Shown piece after piece: positions 62,215 to 64,000 of a stretch of 64,000 nt of DNA (the stretch's first letter is position 1; every line of letters begins with the position of its first letter). Below the pieces are notes generated by a model. The model was not told where the DNA came from. It was given only the letters and a program-made list of their open reading frames with translations, and did no database searches. The position numbers were made by a program, and so were the translations under genes. The stretch spans positions 103,310 through 167,309 of the forward strand of contig WIXG01000166.1 of the NCBI GenBank assembly GCA_009869945.1, in the 5' to 3' direction. The stretch is from Mesaphorura yosii (lineage: Eukaryota > Arthropoda > Collembola > Poduromorpha > Tullbergiidae).

Positions 62215-64000
62215 GTGCATAAACCGAAAGCCAGACTTCATAGGATTTACGTTTCTGTCAACTTGGTGTCTCGGGTTACCAGGGTTAGCTTTCTGCCACC
62301 CATCTCTGACCATTCAATCGTATGGATCGGTGTGAGTGGAGACAGTGGGAGTCACAGGCCAGCTTATTGGAGAATGCCCCTCCGTACACTCTCCAGTCAG
62401 CACTTCGTACGCGACTGCTCTGAGCTTTTGGATGAGTTTATTTTATGTGAGAGTAAGTCTATCCAGAATTATGAGTCACTAAAATTCGAAATTAAACGGA
62501 TATCAATGTTGTATTCGAGTTTAGCAGCACTGCAAACCAAAATTAAACACAAAAGGATAGAGAGGTTGCACAATCAGGATAATTCTAAGGAATTGTTCAA
62601 AGATTTTCTAGCCTCAAGCTCGGACTTGGATTCAAATGTGTTGAGTCCAGATCGAGTAAACCGGCAATTTACACAATATAGGGATTCAACTCCAGTGACG
62701 ATTGTGAAGGAGGGTGAGAGTGAGGAGATACGTTCCTCTTACTTTCACAGTTACTACAGGAATATCTTGAAGAGAGATAATGTTGACAGCACGATGGAGC
62801 TGTATAAGTATCTCGAAGATCTTCCTAAAGTTGAGGAAGAGAAATCCAGAATGTTTGAAGGAAACATGTCTTTTGATGAGATCAGAGCTGCAATTGGGCA
62901 GTTGAAAACTGGCTGTGCTCCCGGACTAGACGGGCTCCCAACAGAGTTCTATCAGGTCTTCAAAGATAAGTTCGGAATTATTCTTGAGTGGTTGTGGAGC
63001 GAATGTGTGAGGCTGTCACTCCTTCCTCCATCGATGAGAAGTGGAGTCGAGTCTCTCATTTACAAGAGAGGCGACCCAGACGACTTAGGTAACTGGCGGC
63101 CCATTACAATGTCGAACACTGATTTCAAAGTGTTCGTTATTGTATTGAAGAACAGAATATGCACAGTCTTGAGTGGATTGATTGGCCCATACCAAACTTG
63201 TAATGTACAAGGAAGATCCATTTACGATAACTTGTCGTTTCTGAGAGACAATTTAGATAGTGCTAATGGGGCACTCCTGAATCTGGATCAGGAGAATGCG
63301 TACCCAAATGTAGATCACGGTTACATGTTGGCAGCACTGGCAGCCTACAATTTCCCACCGAGATTTTACATCAAATTATACACTGATATTGGAGTGTACA
63401 TTAATTACGGTGGCGGATTAACTGCACGGATTCTTTTTGAGAAGGGAGTGAAGCAGGGGGATCCCATGGCTTCAGCTCTCTTCATTCTCTGTATTGAACC
63501 AATGCTCAGGAGAGTGCACCGGAAAATGCTGAAAATTGCTCCAGGGCCATTTCCAGGATCACTCAGCACTAACTTGAGCGTGTACGCTGACGACACAGTT
63601 CCTCTCGTGTCCCACCTAGATCAATTTACTATAATTGATGAGGAATTGACTACATATGAACGATTCTCCGGGGGTCGTGTAAAAATATCCAAGTGTGAGG
63701 TGTGTCCTCTCGGCACTTGGCGGAGCCGGGACATAAGATCGAGGTTCAAGGTAGTCGAAGGGACTAAAAGTCTTGGTCTTTACTTCGGAGATAATTACGA
63801 TGCGAATTGGTCAATATTGATGACCAAGTTCAAAGCGAAACTAGAACATTACAAGAAATCAAACGCAACGAGTCTGTTCTCGAAGGTACTGATTCTAAAC
63901 ACCTTCATACTCCCTGTACTTTGGTACGTAATGAAGGTACTCGAACCCCCGGTCAGTTTCTTGAGTGAAATCGAACGGCTCTGTCTCGAGTACATTTGGG
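62215..64000 (+). mobile_element. 5'-truncated LINE retrotransposon, ORF2 endonuclease end plus reverse transcriptase, open to window end
   Basis: An uninterrupted frame of 595 codons runs from 62215 to the last base. The first residues (ARLHRIYVS ... PPISDHSIVWIGV) match the end of an apurinic endonuclease. A reverse transcriptase follows: APGLDGLPTEFYQVF near 62914, GNWRPITM, LNLDQENAYPNVDH, KQGDPMASALF, and the catalytic YADD at 63583-63594. The thumb follows and is cut by the window edge. The DGLPTEFY and DQE-A-x-x-VDH style is that of L1/Tx1-like non-LTR elements. The usual F/Y-D-x-V of motif A is altered to YPNV here, although the catalytic LD remains. The 5' truncation through the endonuclease is typical of LINE insertion. 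Internal methionines such as 62374 exist, but no independent start is implied. Confidence 0.9.

Noticed and set aside
63405-63596. Minus-strand frame within the LINE
   Set aside because: It lies opposite the reverse-transcriptase motifs KQGDP and YADD, which establish the plus strand as coding.

Overview
The window is animal genomic DNA, most likely from an arthropod. The genes are intron-rich, with introns of about 55-110 nt. Two TATA boxes are followed 33-34 nt later by a TCAG initiator. The gene set fits an arthropod: a vitellogenin-type lipid-transfer protein, a CUB-trypsin and a second trypsin, a SCaMC carrier and a DM-domain factor. I cannot place it to order; springtail or crustacean are guesses. 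All gene models were assembled by hand from splice signals, and the main ones keep an unbroken frame with a total length divisible by three.

Left part (1-16 kb). The window opens in the last codons of a large lipid-transfer protein. A complete 20-exon relative of it lies in the same orientation at 2286-8451, so this looks like a tandem pair. A degraded SIAH-like ubiquitin-ligase gene follows on the minus strand at 9057-10251. Next come a Ca2+-regulated mitochondrial carrier (11236-12696, minus), a secreted cysteine-containing protein (13289-14393, plus) and, converging on it, a CUB-trypsin (14563-16370, minus) with a clear TATA-Inr promoter.

Middle part (17-45 kb), nearly all on the minus strand. 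In coordinate order these are a Ser/Pro/Gln/His-rich secreted protein (17486-19519), NHLRC2 (20609-23801), a secreted trypsin with a GC donor and a 27-nt exon (24343-25665), a SNX10/11-like PX protein (26499-28259), and a 1399-residue type I membrane protein with mucin-like, SEA-like and EGF-like parts (31028-44503). The signal-peptide exon of that last gene lies 6.66 kb upstream of the rest.

Right part (45-64 kb). About 6 kb without a recognisable gene precedes a DM-domain (DMRT) gene at 50419-51603, whose zinc module is divided among four exons. Next is a Prune-type DHH phosphoesterase (52673-55302, minus) and a gene-poor stretch. It is followed by an 893-residue receptor-like STAND protein with an N-terminal death-type domain, an NB-ARC NTPase core and a C-terminal helical region that carries two nearly identical 71-bp repeats (59039-61864, minus). 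About 350 bp upstream of it, head to head, a 5'-truncated LINE with a fully open reverse-transcriptase frame runs off the window end.

The genes do not form one pathway. The most novel-looking item is the death-NB-ARC protein and its internal repeat, beside a retroelement that may still be intact.
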